Notes: generated by a model from the sequence alone, not told the origin. Shown: positions 24,567-37,943, counted from the stretch's first letter. The stretch: DNA of 64,000 nucleotides from Pontederia crassipes (GCA_030549335.1 CM060188.1:10726001-10790000), one strand, 5' to 3'. Made by a program: numbers and translations.

Positions 24567-26338
24567 CACCCATATATGGGGGTGTGTAGAAAGAAAAGCT
24601 CGGAGAAGAAAAAGAAGGAAAGTGAAATGACAATTAAATATATCCATCATATCTAAGTATTAGTAATAATGTAAAGGAGAGAATAAAATTAAGTAATAAT
24701 TTTATGAACAAATATGTCATTCATATATGTATTATATTTTAATTAATATGGTTAAAATAAAAAATGAAATCATTATTTTTCTCTTATTTTCATCCCATAT
24801 TAAGAGTAAAATAAAAATAAAATATTGGGAGAAAATAAAAGAAAAAGGTAGAAATTTTGTTCACATTTCTCTTCAATTTTAAACTCAACCAAAGGAAAAT
24901 AAAGAATTTCCCTCTATTGCTATTTTCCTTTTTTTACCATCCTTTTATCCCAAACCAAATAAACCATAAAAGCACGACTCAACCTTTATTTCAAACCACT
25001 TTACGCTTATCTTTTACTTATCATATTTTTTTTCACTGTCTGTTTAGATTATTTTAAATATCCTTCGTCTATGATTTTCGTTTCCAAAAAAAAAGAGCGA
25101 CCTCTTATTGTTAGTATAAGCATTCTAAATTTTTCATTTACATTTATGTTTTTATTAGTTGGAATGAAATATATTAATTTTCTAACTTGGTTGAATTTTT
25201 GTGTTTAGATAATCATCTTAACTAGTTATATATAAAAAGCGTATATAGTGAATCTTCTTAACAAATTTAATATACGAGTGAATGCAAGACTTTGATATCC
25301 CTGTAATTTCACAAGTCAACATTAACTACAAAATTTAATTACAAAAAACATAAAATACAATTTATTATTAATTTGCCATGAAAGTTCATTTACTTGCATG
25401 TTTTATTTCTTTTACATTTGTCCACATTAGTTAGTATAGTTTAATAGACTAAACAAATAAGTACATTTTTAACATAAAAAATAAACAAGGGTTGCAAATG
25501 AAATAAATCAAGAAAAGTTACGAATAAAATAGAAGAGAGGGTAAAAAATAAACATAGGAAAGAGACATAAAGTAAGAAGAGTTGTTTTGGCTAGAAAGGG
25601 GACAAAGTTGTGAGACATAAATATCCGTAGAGTCGTCTTCATTGGATCTTGCAATCTTGTGCTCCTCCCAAAGTAAGTAGTGAATCTAAAAAGAAATTTT
25701 ACTTGGAATCTGCTTTGTTTGTTTGTTTGGCTCCTTATTATTGCACTCCATTTTTACGGTGACATTAATGTCTCTTCATATTATCCATCCACTAACCCAC
25801 ACTATTTACTACTAGTTATTGCTAATAGTTTTAGCTTTCCCTCATTTATCTTTTTGGGGACAACAAAATTAAGATGTGATTTTAATGCAAAAAAATACGG
25901 TGTGATTTAGATTGTTGCCATAGATTTAAAAATAGATTTAATGAATGTCCCCCCAACTTAAGTGGAGGGTCGAAGAATGGAGCGTCGGATGAGAGACGGT
26001 CGGTTCCAGGGAGCTTGTGCAGCTCACAGGGGTTAATGTTGTCTGCATCATCGCTCTCTCTCACGATAGTCGTGGTGGACTGCAGCGGGCCCAAGCTGGT
26101 GACCAGTGCTTGCTTGCTGCAAATCGGAACTCGACCTCGAGTGCAAGGGAGATGCTCGGCCTCGCCATTCTCCTTCCACTCGCCGTCGACTATCCATCGT
26201 CACTCGCATTGAGTGCGAGGGTGACGGTGCCCTCGTCCTTGCCAATGTTATGACATCGTCATCGTAGCCCGAGGCATGCACGATCAATCTCGATCACAAG
26301 AGCGGCATCCCGACCGATCTTGCTCACTTTTAATGAGC
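24567..26338. other. AT-rich intergenic DNA
   Basis: Mostly AT-rich. A GC-richer island at 25950-26300 has short overlapping ORFs on both strands with no recognised family; it may be part of an unknown repeat. Confidence 0.4.
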
Positions 26339-26445
26339 CGTGACCCTAGGGGTGTTCACCGGGTTGGGTCGATCCGACCAAGACCCGACTCGGCCCAACC
26401 CTGCCTAAATCCTAAACCCGACCCGTGAACATCCCTACGTGACCC
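26339..26445. mobile_element. 91-bp hAT-type MITE with perfect 8-bp target duplication
   Basis: The element 26347-26437 begins TAGGGGTGTTCACCGGGT and ends in the imperfect complement (acccgtgaacatcccta). It is bounded by CGTGACCC at 26339-26346 and again at 26438-26445. The 8-bp duplication and the TAGGGGTGTTCA terminus are typical of plant hAT MITEs. Confidence 0.88.
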
Positions 26446-28690
26446 CTAACCTACCGCCCCAATCCCCAGTCCGACCCTACCGCTTCCGCCTCTGATTAAC
26501 TCCGCCAGGTCCAAGAAGGAGAAGGACGGATCCAGAATGAGGAAGAAGGCGAGGGACCCATAGCACGACTTCATCCACCATCGATCGTCGTCGGAGGTGT
26601 GAACTACATGATGCCGGACGTCGCACCGGACAAGACCATGAGTGATTATTTATCAATAACTATATAACCAATAAGTTGTGTAATAAGCATCGTTAGGCTT
26701 GTTTGGATCGGTAATAGTTTCAAGAACAAGCCTCTAATTCTAAAAAATTTGCTACATGCGCCTTTTCGAAGCTAAGGGCCCCACAATAATAATGATGAGA
26801 TTAGTCTTTTTTGTGCGTTCGTGATCGCACTTGGAGTAGCCTACTTCAACATTACTCCAGCCAGGGGTGTTCATTGATTTGGGTTAAATCAGTGATCGGG
26901 TTCAATCCAACCCGACCCGACCCCAATATCCCAATCCGAAGAGAGGTTGGGTACGGGTTGAAAAATACTAACCCGACGTAATTCAATGACTTGATAATTT
27001 AATTTAATTTTTACTTTTTATTTAATTTTAATCATTTGAATTTATATTTTTTTAAAAGTAAAAATAATATTTTAAAAATAATGTCTAGAGCTGAAAAAAT
27101 AATTTAATACTTTTAGATAATTTTTTTATATTAAATAATGCAAAAAAAAGTATAAATTAACAAAATGACGGTCTAATTTGTTGTCTAAAGAGCGTCAATT
27201 GAGATTTGTTCACGGATCGTACCTTTGAGTCCAGCGAACTGCAAACCGAACCTTGTTTTGAGTTTCAACCTACGTTCACTCGTATTAATATGTCATTCTC
27301 AAATCAAATTATTAAAAAATGTTACTATTATAGGAACACTCACGTGGTGCAATGGCACACCTCTTCATTTGTATATCTCTCAAATTTCATTGTGGAAGGT
27401 TACGTGCCACATTTATTTTTTCTTTGCCTTGTGCCTCCTCGCGTAATCGAAAAAAGAATGTCACTATGATAAGAAAATACCAAGGACTCTCGCATGCATA
27501 CATGATCCCCTTATAGTTATCGACATATAATTTTAATAAAATTATATATATATATATGGAGAGAGAACGACATATATATATATAATTCTAATTTGATATA
27601 TATATATTTAGAGATATATATGGGGGGATCAATTGATCTTAAATTGGAAAAGTCAGATTGATACGACTAAAATCGATTAGCCGACCATAATAATTAATAA
27701 CTTTGTACTGTGTCAATTTGAGTAAATTGGAGATATGGGCCCGGCCCATGTAAATCTGTCGTCTCCGTAGGTCCACGTACAGTAAAAAGTAACCCGGAGT
27801 TGCAGGTGCGGCGTGCTAGAGGACAAAGAACATGACACGCGGTGGAAATCTTCCATTAGATTCGCCAGATTCGCGCGCCTCCGACGTGGCCATCCCCCGC
27901 GTCAAGGACATTTATTTTATACGTGTTTCTTTATCCAAATTAATTGCCATCGAAATCAGATTTTTTTTACTAAGAAAATTAACATGTCCCATCCACCACC
28001 CGGTCTATTAATCAATTTTACTAACAAGATTGGTTCTTTTATTATGCGTTTTTATCTATCTACTTCTCTCGTTTCTTCTGTAACTAATTTTGGTATCAAA
28101 ATATTTCAATATTATAAGTATAGGCCTTTTTAAGAGTGGCAATTTTCTATACTTTATTATCGGGACTGGGGGTTTCAAATTGGAATTCAAAGTTTCTTGA
28201 AATTAGGACACCATATATTCATGAATTTTGCCAGATTTTTAAATAATGACTGAAGCTAAAAGAATTTAAGGAACAAAATGTTCTTGGTGGAAAGGTCTTT
28301 ATACTTTTTTAGACTGCAAATAATGCTATGATCTATCGTACTAGAAAAAGAAATCAATATGAGTAAAATAATTGTTAGCCTCGAACTTCGTGCATTGCAA
28401 TGCTAATTAAATTCACGTCAAATTAATAGTTAGTTAGTTACGACAATTAATGCATATAATATGCTGCAAATTCACGCAAAAGATCCTTAAGATTTTTCAT
28501 TCTCCTGCATGTTAACGTTAATAAATATTTCAATTACAAAATAAAATAAATTGATACAACTGATTATAAATAAAACAACTTGTTAGTGGCGTTGTATCCC
28601 ATAATTGAATTTCTAGACCGTTAGTCAGATATTAATGGTATAAACTTTCACCGAAAAAAGATGAGTCATAATTTAAACTTTTTTTTTACT
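26446..28690. other. Intergenic with possible second hAT-like fragment
   Basis: At ~26863 a caggggtgttcattga word followed by ggttgggtacgggttg-type sequence resembles one end of a hAT MITE, but no second end was found. (TA)n-rich sequence is at 27540-27610. No gene recognised. Confidence 0.4.
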
Positions 28691-28696
28691 GTGAGA

Positions 28697-31600
28697 TGTT
28701 TTTTTAAAGGGAAATTTGATTTATATATTAAGTAACAGCTCGGTTTGAGCTAGAGTACAAAAATTGAATCAGACCCGGAGGAGGTCTGTTCAGCCAAAAG
28801 TTGTCGCTATGCAGTTGTGTGCGACCAAAATGTGCTAAATAATCAGCAGCGCCGTTAGCATTTCTACTACGATGCGATACAATGGTTGGACTGATGATAA
28901 GACGAACTGCGTGGATATCAGCAATGATTTCGCGGATTTGCCAAGAACACAGAAGCGCGCCATTGATGATCTTCACGAGCGCCTCAGAATCCGAGTAGAC
29001 CTGGATGTGGGTCATGCCGAGAGCCTTGCACCTCAGAAGGCCAGAGAGCATAGCACGCGCTTTAATTTCCAGAACGGAGTCCACCATAGCCTTGCTTGTG
29101 CCTGCAAAAAGGAAAGTTTCATTATGAGTAAGTGCGAGATATCCAATACCCCCCTTCCCCAGCTGACCCCAAAGAGCCGTCTGAGCTCAAGATAGCCCAG
29201 TGATGGGGAGGGGGCTCCCACCGAATTCGTGAAGGCGAATCGTGGGGGCGAGGTGCCTCAGGCGCGTGGGCGTCAGCAAGATCAGAGTAGCCAGCCAGAG
29301 CCCTTTCCCATACCAACTCCACGGTTGCACGCCGGGGCCTAAAATGCGTGTTGTTTCGAAGATTCCAGAGCTCCCAGAGACAATAAGCAAAAAGAGACAA
29401 AAAGATTTTTGAGACTGTTGATCCAAATTGGTTCCCTCGTGGATCCAAGAGCCGAGGTGCCAAGAGGCCATATGCAGGAACTCATAATGCATTTTACTCT
29501 GAAAAAATGCCAAAGGCTAAGCGATAGTGGGCATTGAAAAAATAGATATGTGTTGGTTTCGGCGTGGAGACCACAGAGGGGGCAAGCTGGATCAATGGTG
29601 TTATCAAATATAAGAATGGTGTCTAATGTTGGTAATTTTGTATGCAATAATTTCCAAAGGAAAATGTGGATCTTGGGAGGAATCGAAATCTTCCAAACAC
29701 GGTGCCACGGCGGCCCTCCAGTAGGAGACGATGGCGTAGGACGGCGGCTAATATAATGATAAACTGACTTCGCATTTGCGCATCAGTAGGTATCACTAAC
29801 CCAGACCCACACATCATCATTGGCAGAAGTAGGAATGTAAATGCGCTTAATTTGAGTACTTAATTCAGTCCCAAAAGCATCGGCAAGCATAGAATCGTTC
29901 CAAGAGCCATTAGAGATAAAATGGTCAACCGTTTTGTTATTTAGATTGTAACTCATGTTGATGTATGTGGGAAGACGTATGAGTGGGATGGTGGAGATCC
30001 AGGGATCAAGGAGAACAGATGTTGAAGATCCGGAGCTAATGCTCACTTTAAATCTAGCCCGAAGGAACTGGATAGAGTTTAGGATCAATTTCCAGGATTC
30101 TGCAATATGCGCCGAGGGTAATTCGTCCCAAATCCTGAGTGGTCCATACTTGGCAAGGACTAAATTTACCCATAAGGTATCGTGTTTATTGAGCAGGTTT
30201 TGAATGCGTTTTGCAATGAGCGAATGCCTGAAAGTCATGAAATTCCTTATGCCCAGCCCACCAAGATTACTGGTAATTGGACAGTAATCCAGTTAATGAG
30301 GTGAGATCCCTGGCGACCCCTGCCAGGGTCCTAAAGAAAAGTTCTTGATAGTTTTTCGATGGAGGCAATGGTGCTGTCAGAGAGATTGGTAACACTCAAG
30401 GTGTGAATAGGAATAGAAGCAAGGGTGATTTTGATGAGAACGATACGTCCAGCCTGGTTTAGAGTCCCTCGCCTCCAACCAGCAAGGCGAGTCAAAATCT
30501 TATCAAGGAGGGCAGTTTGATCACTACTAGGGATGCGCTTGGGAGAGATAGGCACGCCGAGATAGTGAATGGGGAAGGAACCAATTTTAAAATTTAAGAT
30601 TGAGCTTAGCTACTGGCGACGACGAGAGTTAAGAGCTGAAAGTAGAAGCTCGGATTTTTGTGGATTTATTTTCTGCTCAGTGAGGTACTGAAAGATCTCA
30701 AGGATTTTGTTAAGGTTCAAACAGTTTCGCTTGGTTGCTTTGAGACAAATGAGTAGATCATTTGCAAAAAGGAGATGTGTGAGGCTAAAGGAACCGATAC
30801 AGAAAGGTTCGATGAGTCTTGCAGCCACATGTTGCTTCATGATAGAGGAAAAGACTTGCGAGGTGATGATAAATAGGTAGGGTAAGAGCGGGTCACCCTG
30901 CCTGATACCCCTGAAACCGTGAAAATGTGGCGAGGTTACGTCATTTATAACACAGTGGAATGTTGGGGAGGAAACGCATGTACGAATCCAATTAATGAAG
31001 CAGTCCAGGAAGTTCATGAGCTTAAGGATGGAACAAAGTGTAGACCATAAAACACGATTGAAGGCCTTTTCTAGATCAGCTTTTAAGAGCATAAATTTCT
31101 GTCGGCCCGAATCAAGAGAGCGGGCCAGTTCTTGCGCAACCAATATGTTGTCATGGATAGACCTCCCAGGGATAAATGCAGATTGATTATGGTCAATCAA
31201 AGTGTTTAGAGTAAGCCTAAGGCGATTGGCAATGATTTTGGATAACAATCTATAAAGGACGTTACAAAGTGAAATAGGACGGAAATCTTTGACCCGTTTG
31301 GCGTTTGCGATCTTTGGGATGAAGATGAGAGAAGTTTTGGACCTTTCTACAGGTAAGATACCTGAGATGAAGAAATTTTGGATTTCTTTTATGACTCTGT
31401 CACCAACGATATCCCAGTAAGATTTATAGAACTCTATTGTGAAGTCATTAGGCCCAGGAGCCTTGCCCGGGAGCATACTCCAAAGGGCGTGAGTGACCTC
31501 AACATGAGAGACAAGAGCGGTCAAAGAATCATGACTGGAGGAATCGAGGGACGGCAGGCTAGACCAGCAATCAAGAGGTATTGTACGAGGGGGTTGTCGC

Positions 31601-32880
31601 TACCAAAGTTGACAGTAGTGCTCAGCAAACAAGGAGGTTATTAATGTAGGGTCAATGATGCAGTCATTATTGTCATTTATGATAGTGGAGATGGTGTTTT
31701 GCTTATGTCTGACGATGGTGGAAGTGTGAAAAAATCTGGTATTGCAATCTCTATGTTAAAGCCAGGTTGCCCTGAACTTGCTCCACCATTTGGGGCTAAT
31801 CTGTCTAAGGAAGGCTGCATGACGATGATAAGCCGAGCGAAGATGCCCGAGCTCAGCAGGCGTCAGACCACGGTGAACATCTAGATTTTCAAGGCGATTA
31901 ATCTCCCGAAAAACAAGATCAGCAAGGGATTCAAGCCGACCAAGAGAGTCTTTGTTCCATTTAATGGTATCACGTTTAATTCGACTTAAGACTTGGGAGA
32001 TGGTGGAAGAAGGGAAGTTGGAAGACCAGTGTCTCCTGACGATGTCCCGAGGTTCTGGATAAGATAACAAAAAATGTTCGTATTTGAAAGACTTAGGCCT
32101 CCGAGTTTGGAGGTCAGTCTCTAAACAAATTGGAGCATGATCAGAAACACATCTCTGAAGGGTGGTCAGGGATATGTTTAGGAAGGAAGCAAGTCAGTGA
32201 TAATTCATTAAGGCAAGATCAAGTTGGTAGAAGATACGGGCCAGGCCCGCACGGTTATTACACCAAGTGTAGGGAAGTCCATTAGGTCAAATGTTTAAGA
32301 GTGATTTAGAGTTAATAAGATCATTTAAGGCACCCACAGGCCTGGTATGCCTGAAAGGGGATCCACCTAATTTATCGGAGGGGCTAGAGATGGTGTTGAA
32401 ATCTCCAATAAGGAGCCAGGGAAGATGCGAGGTGTTAAGTAAACCTAGATCATGCCAAAAATGGGTCCTAACCGAGGAAATGGTACTAGCGTAAATAGCA
32501 GATAATAAAAAATTAAAACCATTGTAGGAGACCGCAGCATGTAGAACTTGCGCAGAGGTATGGAGAGAAGTCACATGAGCCTCCTGGCTACGCCAGGCCA
32601 GGAGGATGCCGCCGGAGGCACCGGTGGCCGCGCTGAAGACGCCGTCCTAGTTGGGACCCAGGCGCCGGATTACTTGTTTAGAATTTACAGAACAAGTATG
32701 TGTTTCTAATAAAATTACAAAAGTTGGCCTATGGGACCTAATAAGATTACAAAGTTGATCCCGAGTTTTCGCACGAAGAGCGCCCCGGCAGTTCCAAGCA
32801 AGAAGTCTCATTTATCAGACGGTGGTGAGTCCTCAGCCCTTGACAGCGGCGCCGCCGTAACCTGCAGTGATGTTACTAAA
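28697..32880 (-). mobile_element. Dead L1-type LINE (ORF2: EN, RT, zf-RVT, RNase H)
   Basis: Minus strand, in order. The ORF2 start ATG at 32811 opens MRLLAWNCRGALR. An APE-type endonuclease runs to ~32287 (LIGDFNTISSP) and on. Reverse transcriptase is at 31524-30331 (PGKAPGPNDF, FRPISLCNVLYRLLSKI, RQGDPLLPYLF). A zf-RVT region is at 30238-29339 and RNase H at ~29200-28728 (VYSDSEALVKII), then an A-rich end at 28697. The ORF1 stop overlaps the ORF2 start as ATGA, preceded by a short ORF1 remnant, so the copy is truncated just inside ORF1. It is dead: a TAG replaces an expected Trp in the endonuclease, there are further stops and frameshifts, and the RT active site reads FANDLL where FADD is expected. 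No clear target duplication was found. Confidence 0.93.
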
Positions 32881-33276
32881 TTCCGATAACATATTAATAA
32901 TTACGTGAACGTTCCAAATTTTGATCTACCCACCAATTGTCATAACACTTTTATTTCAATTTTTAAAATTTATTTTGGTTAATACTACATATTATTTTTT
33001 TACAATTATTCAAATGATATATCGTTAAATTTCATTCAACATAAATTTGACTTTTACAACACAAAATAAAACGCACAGTATCGTCCTTAGGTGGGGAGTA
33101 GCACACAAACAACATTGGCGGAGCATCTTCCTCTGTATACATATCTGGTAAAATGAAGTTGTGATTCACAACATTGTCAAGCCGTTCAAATTAGATCGGA
33201 TTGTTCATATTAAACCTAATTGGATGTCATCAAGGCCTTAATCGATAGTTGACATTCATCTCGCGAGAAGAACTTT
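32881..33276. other. AT-rich spacer between LINE and solo LTR
   Basis: Nothing recognisable; it ends in ACTTT (33272-33276), the target duplication of the adjacent LTR. Confidence 0.5.
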
Positions 33277-35334
33277 TGTAACGCCCTCAAAATCATCCCT
33301 CCTGCAACGTAGACAGTCAGGTTGACCCCAGAAGCGCTACACTGCCTACTACACTATTGACCATGATCATTCAATAAAGTGCACACGTGGCATCAATATT
33401 ATAATAAAATATAATAAAGGACTTTAATGTGAAAGTTCAATAGTCGAAATATCAAAGACGTAGTTCATCATACATGTGATAACAAGATGTTAAGAGTTCA
33501 TAAATCTCATGAAGTTCAATAGGCGGAAGAAATTTGATAAGCGGAATAGCATAATGTCTATGGATAATATGAAAATCATAACACTAATTTCAATTGAAGT
33601 AAGCTTGATGATAAGATACTCATGTGCAACATCCTTCAAGCTCTGTGCCCTCTAACACCTCGTCAGTTAGCATTCTCACCTGCAAAATCTCAATACAGGG
33701 GAATCGAATACCCATGAGCAAAGATGTTCAGTACAATAGAATATAGACGATGAAATAAGATTCAGTGAAGAACATTGAAACAATATATCAATGATAAACA
33801 ATTATAGGCCTTGGCTTTTATGCAGCGCCTATAATAAATCATACATCATACTTTAACATTATTCATATCTGTACTCTACTCTTTGTTATAACTATACTTT
33901 GTCTTTACAATGCTCTACATTATCTTTACAATACCATATTTCATACTTTACTATACTGTGTCCATGTCATACTATACAATACTTTACTTTGCATTTGTTT
34001 TACTGTAAGTTGCACTACATCTTGTTACTAGGATATTCTTAAAGTTGGTTGTCCTATGCGAGCTCGACTTTATTAAGTTGGAATGTCAGATGTGCCTCTC
34101 TGAATCTCTAAAGCCAATAAGCCCAAAGAGGAAAAATGGGTGGGTGTTAATGCCTCACCCAATTCGAAATGTAGGTGGGAGAGAACCTACACCCCAGGAA
34201 TAGTGGTCAATTAAGAAACATGTAGGTTCACTGTCTCCTCAGTTAGCTACATGTCTCTCTGGCTCAATACTATAATCTCTGGGGTAAGGAGTGTGACCAT
34301 TGCATCACTCTTCTTCGAGATACAGGTGGGAGAAGACCTGAAATCTCAGGAACAGTGGTCATCGAAGATCCATAGTTTCGCTGTCTCCTCAGCTAATTAC
34401 ATGACCCTCTATATACAATACCATGATCTTTGCTCTATACACTAGGGGCGACACATAACAATCTCACATCTTTATTTTTACTTTTCTTTTCTTTAATTAT
34501 CTTTGATAAAGTTTAGAATCAGTAAAGGAAGAAATTTCTTTTCTCTAAAGAATTGGATCTTCCTTAGGTCAAGATGAGGTTCATGGTGATTTTTAGAGTC
34601 TTAGATAAGATTTCAAATGATTCTGATAAAAAAGGGGACTTAACTTTCGAATGATTGGGCTCAACGGAAAAGCCCGCTTTTCTAGCCGACAGAACCAGGG
34701 CCGGGTTGATGGGGACCCGGGCCGAGTCTCCGTCGGGAAATAAATACGCATGACACGGTTCGAGTTGAGGTCTGACTCGGGCCTGGTCGTTGACAATGCA
34801 TTGGTCAATGTCGAGTCGGATTCGCACCCGATCCGACTCGGTAAGACTCGGGCCATGTTAATATCTGACCCGGTCAGATTTCTGAGTCGTGATCTCACGA
34901 CATCGTCGATAAAGCAACTCGGTTCGGGTCTACTCAGACTCGGGCCACAAATAAACATAACCCGGGACGAGTCTTAACTGACTCGGGCCGGGTTCTTAAC
35001 ACGCAGATTCACGCCGATCATCTTCTCCATCCCCGACGATCTTCCGGCCGTCGAAATGAGTAGATCACAATATGAAAAGTACATCTAAGGTACCTCTGTT
35101 CGTCGATTTTCGAGTTCGTCGGATCGCTATCATCGTCCGATCGATCGTTGGTCGTTCCTGGTCGACGAAGGAAGTTCGCCTGGCGCGCGTCGAGGAAGGG
35201 TCGTCGTGGATCGACGGGACGTGGTCGTGCGTCGAATCGTCCGGCGCGGTCTCTGCTCTGCTTCGTGCATCACTACACCATTCGCCAGAGTTGCGGCAGG
35301 AGAGGAAGAAGAAGCGGCGGTTGGATAGGGTGTC

Positions 35335-37123
35335 CACTATAAGAAAATTGCCATTTTCCGGCAGGTAATTTTTGACGATTTCAAATCCGTTGCAATTTGC
35401 GACGGATTTTACGACGGTTCAATTTTCGACGGATTTTTCGACGGTTACGACCGTCGAAAAGGAAAATAATAAATTTTATAATTTGTTATATTATTATTTT
35501 ATTTTTTGACGGTTAGGAATGTCGATATTTCCGATGGATACCCATCCGTCGCAATTTTCGACGGATTTTCCAACGGTTACGACCGTCGGAAAGGAAAATA
35601 ATAAATTTTATAATTTGTTATATTATTATTTTATTTTTCGACTGTTAGGAACGTTGATATTTCCGACGGATACCCATCCGTCGTAATTTACGACGGTTAC
35701 GACCGTCAAAAAGGGAAATAATAAATTATATAATTTATTATATTATTATTTAATTTTTTGACGATTAGGAACGTCGATATTTTCGACGGATATCCATCCG
35801 TCGTAATTTCCGACGGTCGTAACCGTCGGTAAATGTATAATAATATCATATAGGAGTATTTTATTAATATAACTAGCGACGGCCCAAACCGTCGCAATTA
35901 CCGACAGTTTCGACCGTCGGTAACGATTACCGATTGTTCAAACCGTCGGTAAAATAAAAAATAAATATTATATATAACTAAATATATTTTTGACGGTCAC
36001 AACCATCGGTAACTTTAAAAATAGTTAATATTTATGTTTTCGACGGCCGGAGCTGTCGCAATTAAAATTTCGTTATCCCACTTTTTTTTCTTTTTCCCGC
36101 TTTCTCTTTCCCCTTATATATAATTTCTCTCTCCCTCCTCTCTCCCTCCTCTCTCTCTCCCTCCTCTCCTCTCTCTCTCCCTCTCCCTCTCCCGGCCCGC
36201 ACCGGACCCTCTCCCGCACCGCACCGGACGCCGGCGACCTTCTCCCGCACCGGCCGCCTGGCGACGGGATCGACCGTCTGGCTGCCGGATCCGACCCCCA
36301 GCGGCCGTATCGACCGCCTAGCGGCCGGATCTCACTGTTGGCAGTCGGATCCGGCCCCCAACGATCGGATCTCGCCGCTAGCGGCCGGATCCGGCCCCCG
36401 GCGGCCGGATCGGCCGCCTGGCGATCGGATCTCGCCGCTAGCGGCCGGATCGGCCGCCTGGCGATCGGATCGATCGCATGGCGGCCGGATCGACCGCATG
36501 GCGGCCGGATCGGCCGCCCGAACCGCCTGGCGGCCAGATCCGGCCCCCAGCGGCTGGATCGGCCGCCCGGACTGCCTGGCAGCCGGATCGGTCGGCTGGT
36601 GGTCGGATCGGTCGGTTGGCAGCCGGATCGACCGCCTGGCAGTCGGATCGGCCGTCGGGCGTTTGGATCCGGCTGCCCGTCGGCCGATCCGGATCTGGCC
36701 AACGGTCGTTGGCCGGCTATTTCTTTTAAATTCTTTGCGACGGTCTTGACCGTCGAAACTTCGGCAGTCGCCCGACGGCCGCCGAGATTTTCGGCGGTAG
36801 CAACCGCCGATATTTGCGGCGGTCAACGAAATCGTCGGAAACTTCGACGGTCACGACCGCCGGAGTTTTTGACGGTTCTATCGACCGCCGGAAATATCGG
36901 CCGTCGTGACCTTCCAAAGTTTCGACGGTTTTGTGACCGCCGCAAATATCGGCGGTCACGACCGTCGAAAATCCGTCGAAATTTTCGACGGTTCCTTCCA
37001 ATCCGTTGGAAATTGATTTGCGATGACCGTTTTTTCGGACGTCCCGATTTCCGTCGAAAAAATGGTTTTTGGGGAAATTACCGACGGTTTCGACCGTCGG
37101 TAATCCCCAATTTTCTTGTAGTG
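35335..37123. mobile_element. Non-autonomous CACTA transposon nested in the solo LTR
   Basis: The element is 1789 bp. The left end is CACTATAAGAAAATTG; the right end is the complement of CACTACAAGAAAATTG. Both flanks are GTC (35332-35334 and 37124-37126), the 3-bp duplication diagnostic of CACTA elements. The subterminal regions are packed with cgacggtt/aaccgtcg words, and the left side holds three tandem units of 120-132 bp (near 35449, 35581, 35701). No transposase is encoded, so mobility would depend on an autonomous relative. Confidence 0.95.
36246..36700. repeat. GC-rich ~20-bp tandem array inside the CACTA element
   Basis: The consensus unit is close to ggccggatcggccgcctggc, with variable bases at a few positions. 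Because 20 is not a multiple of 3, the same motif is read in all frames, giving several long open frames on both strands. These are by-products of the repeat, not genes. Confidence 0.85.
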
Positions 37124-37362
37124 GTCGAAGGGGTCGCAGGTGCTCCTATTCGCCCTCTTTATAGCATCGGTCGGCCAAAGGGCCGGCCGATCGTGTGGCA
37201 CGATCAGGGGAGGAAATCCCTCCCCTGGTCGGCCGTTTCCTCTTTCTCCCTTTCTTTTTTTCCAATCCGAATTTGATTTAAATTCTTCCATCAATTTCCT
37301 TAATTGCCATTGATTTCTCAATTTGAAACGTTTCCTTTGTTTTAAAATTTGCATATGTTACA

Positions 37363-37943
37363 ACTTCCACCCCCCCCCCCCCCCCCCTCTCTCTTTCTTG
37401 ATGTCATCAAGATTTGATCCGATGATTGACCTTCATCTCACGAGATGATCCTTCTCTCTCTCTCTCGACCCCGCCCTCACACTCGATTGTCGACGACCCT
37501 AATCCGGATCGTCGGCTCGTGGCTGCTCTCACCCTAGATCGCGGCGCTATAGGTCATTGCCATCATCGGGACCGCTGTCACCACTCTTGTGGCCTCACCC
37601 TCGATCGCCGACGAGAGTTTGAGAGAGAGATAGATTGTCGTCATGACCTCTCTCTTGATCACCACGGCCTCCAGATCGGCCACCCTCGCCCTCAATTGCT
37701 CTATCGCGGCCTCTAGATCGAGTGTCGACAAGAGTCAAAGAGAGAGAAAGAGGGAGAGGAAAAGGTGAGATCATAGAGAAAGGGGGAGAGAGCACAAGGG
37801 TTCCTGTGAGAGAGAAGCAAAGGGGTTTATCATCTGGCGAGATGTACATCAGCGCACAATCATGTGAGCCATCCGATCTTATCTGAACGACTCAAACATT
37901 AATTTACAAGGTGTGAAACAAATGATGCTTCACACCTCTATTT

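Larger units (their letters stand above)
33277..37362. mobile_element. Solo LTR (~2.3 kb) interrupted by a CACTA element
   Basis: The block starts TGTAACGCCC at 33277 and ends ATATGTTACA at 37362, with inverted TGTAAC/GTTACA ends as LTRs have. The flanking 5-mers are ACTTT (33272-33276) and ACTTC (37363-37367), a target duplication with one mismatch. Removing the nested element and its 3-bp duplication leaves ~2294 bp. No gag, pol, primer binding site or second LTR is present, so it is a solo LTR left by recombination. Orientation is unclear from the symmetric ends. Superfamily is probably Ty3/gypsy, by length only. Confidence 0.75.

Noticed and set aside
23677-24589. Overlapping 100-167 codon frames in all directions
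   Set aside because: They lie within a TIR element; products are Ser/Pro or Arg/Glu low-complexity with no known domain.
28680-32900. Target duplication for the large L1 LINE
   Set aside because: Only a weak gatgtt match exists between the flanks, too short to claim.
36073-37276. Several long open frames on both strands in the CACTA element
   Set aside because: All read the 20-bp tandem unit, which cycles through frames; products are low-complexity Gly/Arg/Pro/Ser repeats.
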